Shown here piece after piece: positions 6,215 through 8,056 of a stretch of 8,056 nt of DNA (position 1 is its first letter; every line of letters begins with the position of its first letter). A program made the translations under genes and the position numbers. The stretch comes from Deltaproteobacteria bacterium (GTDB lineage Bacteria > Desulfobacterota > Desulfobaccia > Desulfobaccales > Desulfobaccaceae). The notes below the pieces were generated by a model. The model was not told where the DNA came from. It saw nothing but the letters and a program-made list of their open reading frames with translations, and did not search any database. Location: the NCBI GenBank assembly GCA_016874895.1, contig VGSX01000151.1, positions 1 through 8,056 on the forward strand. Reading direction: 5' to 3'.

Positions 6215-6215
6215 G

Positions 6216-6692
6216 TTAATGTCCTCCCACTTTTAAGAGACCCGAAGCCGCCACCACCAGGACAATTATCTCCAGGATGGCTAATATTCCCTGGAGCGGT
6301 TCGCGGCCCCGGAAAAACCTGAGGGTAATGCTGAGGAGGCAGATAGCGGTGATGCTGGCCAAAAAGGCCAGGGGCAGCAGAATGAGAAAATCCCCAAAAT
6401 GTAATCCTCCCAGCCAACTCCAGCCGGTTGTTACCTCGGTCATTCTGAGATACTGGTTCAGGGGGTGGCTCCAATAATGCGGCAGGAGTTGCTTGGGAAC
6501 ATAATCATCAAGAATACCGAAAAGATAGAGAAAGAAGATTACCAGCAGAACGGCAAAGCCAAGTTTGGTAAGCCTACCGAGAAGGATGCTGTAGGAAAGT
6601 TGGATATCACAAACATCGATGTCTTCCCTGAGGTGGTCCGGACAGGGAGGTTTTTCTACGGTTGAGTCTCGCTCAGGGATTGAGATTGCCAT
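6216..6692 (-). CDS. Small three-helix membrane protein in TauE/SafE operon
   Basis: A 158-residue protein with a polar N-terminus (1-35) and predicted membrane helices at about 42-61, 101-124 and 133-153. A loop rich in Trp, Tyr and Pro (62-99) sits between the first two helices. I do not recognise a named family with certainty. Its position directly after a TSUP permease and its size recall the DUF1634 proteins often found beside TauE/SafE genes, and the last two helices joined by F-F-R-G-R-E-P are compatible with that. I chose ATG 6692 because GGGGG, lying in the last codons of the permease gene, is about 7-8 bp upstream. A longer in-frame start exists, but it would overlap the permease gene by about 120 bp. 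It is probably a partner subunit of the permease (inference from coupling: 5 bp gap upstream, 1 bp downstream). Confidence 0.7.
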   Translation of the reverse strand: MAISIPERDSTVEKPPCPDHLREDIDVCDIQLSYSILLGRLTKLGFAVLLVIFFLYLFGILDDYVPKQLLPHYWSHPLNQYLRMTEVTTGWSWLGGLHFGDFLILLPLAFLASITAICLLSITLRFFRGREPLQGILAILEIIVLVVAASGLLKVGGH

Positions 6693-6697
6693 ATTGT

Positions 6698-7693
6698 TTA
6701 CCCCCAAATATTTAAGCCTTTCAAAATATTTCTTATTCCGGCAAATATCAACAGAACAATCACCAGGAAACGGATATTGGCCGGTCTGGCCCGGACCAGG
6801 ATTTTCACCCCCAGCCAACTGCCCAAGACCATGCCGATGATGGATGGCACCGCAATAATTGGCAACACCGCGCCACTATGAAGATAGACCCAGACGGCCG
6901 CCGAATCGGTCATGGAGATGAGAAAAGTGCTGGTGGCCACAGCCACCTTCAAGGGAACGCCCATGAGGAGATTAAGAACCGCCACGTTGGCCGCGCCCCC
7001 ACCGATGCCAAAAGTCCCGGCCATAATGCCTACCAGAAAAAAGATGCCCAAAGCCAGGGGAGTGCGGTGCACCACCCAGAAAATCCGCTGATTGACCGCC
7101 AGGTCACAATAACTCCCCTGGATCCTTAGGAGTTGGGAGATGGCGTCAGGTTTCTCCACCACCGGGAGTTCTGTCCTTTTCGCCTTGATCATGATCGCCG
7201 CAATCAGCATGATGACGAGGCCCAGAGCGGTCTGGACCAGCTGGGCCGGCAGAGCTAAGCCGATCATGGCCCCGAGGACAGAACCCAGGGACGACATGAG
7301 GCCGGCTGGCAGGGCCAGTCGCAGGTCGGTGAGACAGAACCGCAACAGACCGGGGCAGGCTGACAAAGCCCCGCACAAGGCCATCATTAAGCTGGCGCCG
7401 CGGACAAAATCCAGGTGGAAAGGGAAAAAACTGCTGACAATAGAAACATAGAGCATGCCCCCGCCCATGCCCCCCATGATGGCGACGATTCCCAACACAA
7501 CCGTAAATCCCAGGAGCAGGAAGACCCAGAGGAATATTGACCAACCGCCGGACTCGGAAGAACGTAAAAGTGACATCCCCAGGGCAAGGCCGCTCCACCA
7601 GACCCTTGCGCTGCTCCAAAACCACCACAATACTCCTCCCACCAGGGCGGCAATGATGAGAAAGAAAAAGCTGAAAATAAATCGTCGATTCAT
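6698..7693 (-). CDS. TauE/SafE (TSUP) family permease
   Basis: A 331-residue inner-membrane protein of the TSUP family, whose members export or import sulfite, sulfoacetate, taurine-derived or related organosulfur anions. The internal duplication is visible. Half 1 carries G-I-V-A-I-M-G-G-M-G-G-G at 68-79, and half 2 carries G-I-M-A-G-T-F-G-I-G-G-G at 222-233. Each is followed by a hydrophobic re-entrant-like segment and an A-x-(S/T)-rich helix. About eight or nine hydrophobic helices are present, including an N-terminal one (6-28) that is probably an anchor. A hydrophilic linker (170-208) separates the halves. The substrate cannot be read from sequence. The Shine-Dalgarno at ATG 7693 is weak (AAGAA close to the start). 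It is the first gene of the operon, and its stop is 5 bp before the next start, implying translational coupling. Confidence 0.9.
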   Translation of the reverse strand: MNRRFIFSFFFLIIAALVGGVLWWFWSSARVWWSGLALGMSLLRSSESGGWSIFLWVFLLLGFTVVLGIVAIMGGMGGGMLYVSIVSSFFPFHLDFVRGASLMMALCGALSACPGLLRFCLTDLRLALPAGLMSSLGSVLGAMIGLALPAQLVQTALGLVIMLIAAIMIKAKRTELPVVEKPDAISQLLRIQGSYCDLAVNQRIFWVVHRTPLALGIFFLVGIMAGTFGIGGGAANVAVLNLLMGVPLKVAVATSTFLISMTDSAAVWVYLHSGAVLPIIAVPSIIGMVLGSWLGVKILVRARPANIRFLVIVLLIFAGIRNILKGLNIWG

Positions 7694-7715
7694 TTCTTAT
7701 CGAAAGCCCCCTGTC

Positions 7716-7871
7716 CTGAAAAGTTCACCCTGTAGGGCGGGAAAGCGGAGCGCATCCCGCCTTCCAGCTGAAAAGTTCACCCTGTAGGACGGGAAAGCGG
7801 AGCGCATCCCGCCTTCCAGCTGAAAAGTTCACCCTGTAGGGCGGGAAAGCGGAGCGCATCCCGCCTTCCAG
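7716..7871. repeat. Three 52-bp tandem repeats with REP-like hairpins
   Basis: Three head-to-tail copies of a 52-bp unit lie at 7716-7767, 7768-7819 and 7820-7871. Copies 1 and 3 are identical; copy 2 has G to A at 7789. Each unit starts with CTGAAAAGTTCACC and then holds GTAG followed by an imperfect palindrome: GGCGGGA and TCCCGCC arms enclosing GCG-GAG-CGC, with outer CTG/CAG also able to pair. A GTAG tetranucleotide at the foot of a hairpin is the layout of REP elements mobilised by RAYT transposases. No RAYT gene is in the window. The array lies between two minus-strand genes, downstream of the outer-membrane gene and 22 bp upstream of the permease start. Confidence 0.9.
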
Positions 7872-7893
7872 CAAACTTTTCATGCTTTACGGG

Positions 7894-7908
7894 TGGGCCC
7901 CCGGCCCA
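7894..7908. terminator. GC-rich perfect inverted repeat
   Basis: TGGGCC (7894-7899) and GGCCCA (7903-7908) form a perfect 6-bp stem with a CCC loop. The hairpin lies 26 bp beyond the stop of the minus-strand outer-membrane gene, the right place for a terminator. There is no T-run on either strand, so it may instead be a transcript-end stabiliser. It lies just outside the 52-bp repeat array. Confidence 0.3.
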
Positions 7909-7933
7909 TGAGGAACATTTCACTAAGCCCTGT

Positions 7934-8056
7934 TCAAAAATGATAAGCGGCGCCCACCTGAAAGCTGAGGATGAGATATTGCGGGTGCAGCGTCATGCTT
8001 TCCGGCGTCGCCGAAAAGGGGTCGATATAGTGGAAGGTAAAGGAGGGATGAGCCCA
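7934..8056 (-). CDS. Outer-membrane beta-barrel protein, C-terminal 40 residues (partial)
   Basis: The frame is open from the window edge to TGA at 7934-7936 and encodes the last 40 residues of a larger protein. The tail shows alternating polar and hydrophobic residues typical of final beta-strands (S-F-T-F-H-Y; Y-L-I-L-S-F-Q-V-G-A-A-Y-H-F). It ends in Phe preceded by aromatic/hydrophobic residues at alternate positions, the BAM recognition signature of outer-membrane proteins. The exact family (FadL-like, MetA-pathway-type transporter, other porin) cannot be told from this piece. The 5' end lies beyond the window. It indicates a Gram-negative host. Confidence 0.7.
   Translation of the reverse strand, partial: WAHPSFTFHYIDPFSATPESMTLHPQYLILSFQVGAAYHF

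Noticed and set aside
7716..7871. CRISPR array
   Set aside because: The units are directly contiguous with no variable spacers, and no cas genes are present.

Overview
The window is GC-rich, densely packed bacterial DNA. The families present (DUF389, MgtE, a CNNM-type DUF21 protein, a tandem universal stress protein, a TauE/SafE permease, an outer-membrane beta-barrel C-terminus, and glycosyltransferase/GlgX/PEP-synthase remnants) indicate a Gram-negative bacterium. My best guess is a Desulfobacterota-like (deltaproteobacterial) lineage, inferred from gene content and style only, without a database comparison.

Positions 1-3993 (plus strand) form an ion and stress block. An AT-rich promoter-like leader with an extended -10 and a G12 run precedes a small coiled-coil protein of the Sll1863 stress type. 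Then come a DUF389 membrane protein, an MgtE magnesium transporter/channel, and a DUF21 (CNNM/CorB-like) membrane protein 19 bp after mgtE. MgtE and the CNNM-like protein both point to Mg2+ homeostasis. Between DUF389 and mgtE there is a possible 22-codon upstream ORF whose body holds two mutually exclusive hairpins.

Positions 3994-5277 are a gene graveyard, all on the plus strand. In order it holds the C-terminal tail of a GT4 glycosyltransferase (TreT-like), an N-terminal scrap of a small membrane protein, the catalytic core of glycogen debranching enzyme GlgX with two adjacent stop codons, and a PEP synthase whose N-terminal and C-terminal pieces are joined in frame across a large internal deletion. 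The pieces are still easy to recognise. The decay therefore looks recent, or the segment is an assembly chimera. The ancestral locus was probably a glycogen/trehalose/gluconeogenesis operon.

Positions 5372-7693 (minus strand) are a tightly coupled three-gene operon, read from high to low coordinates: a TauE/SafE (TSUP) permease, a small three-helix membrane protein, and a tandem UspA-domain protein. The gaps between genes are 5 bp and 1 bp.

Positions 7694-8056 hold three 52-bp direct repeats, each carrying a GTAG-headed REP-like hairpin. A strong GC inverted repeat follows, and then the last 40 codons of a minus-strand outer-membrane beta-barrel protein that runs off the window edge.
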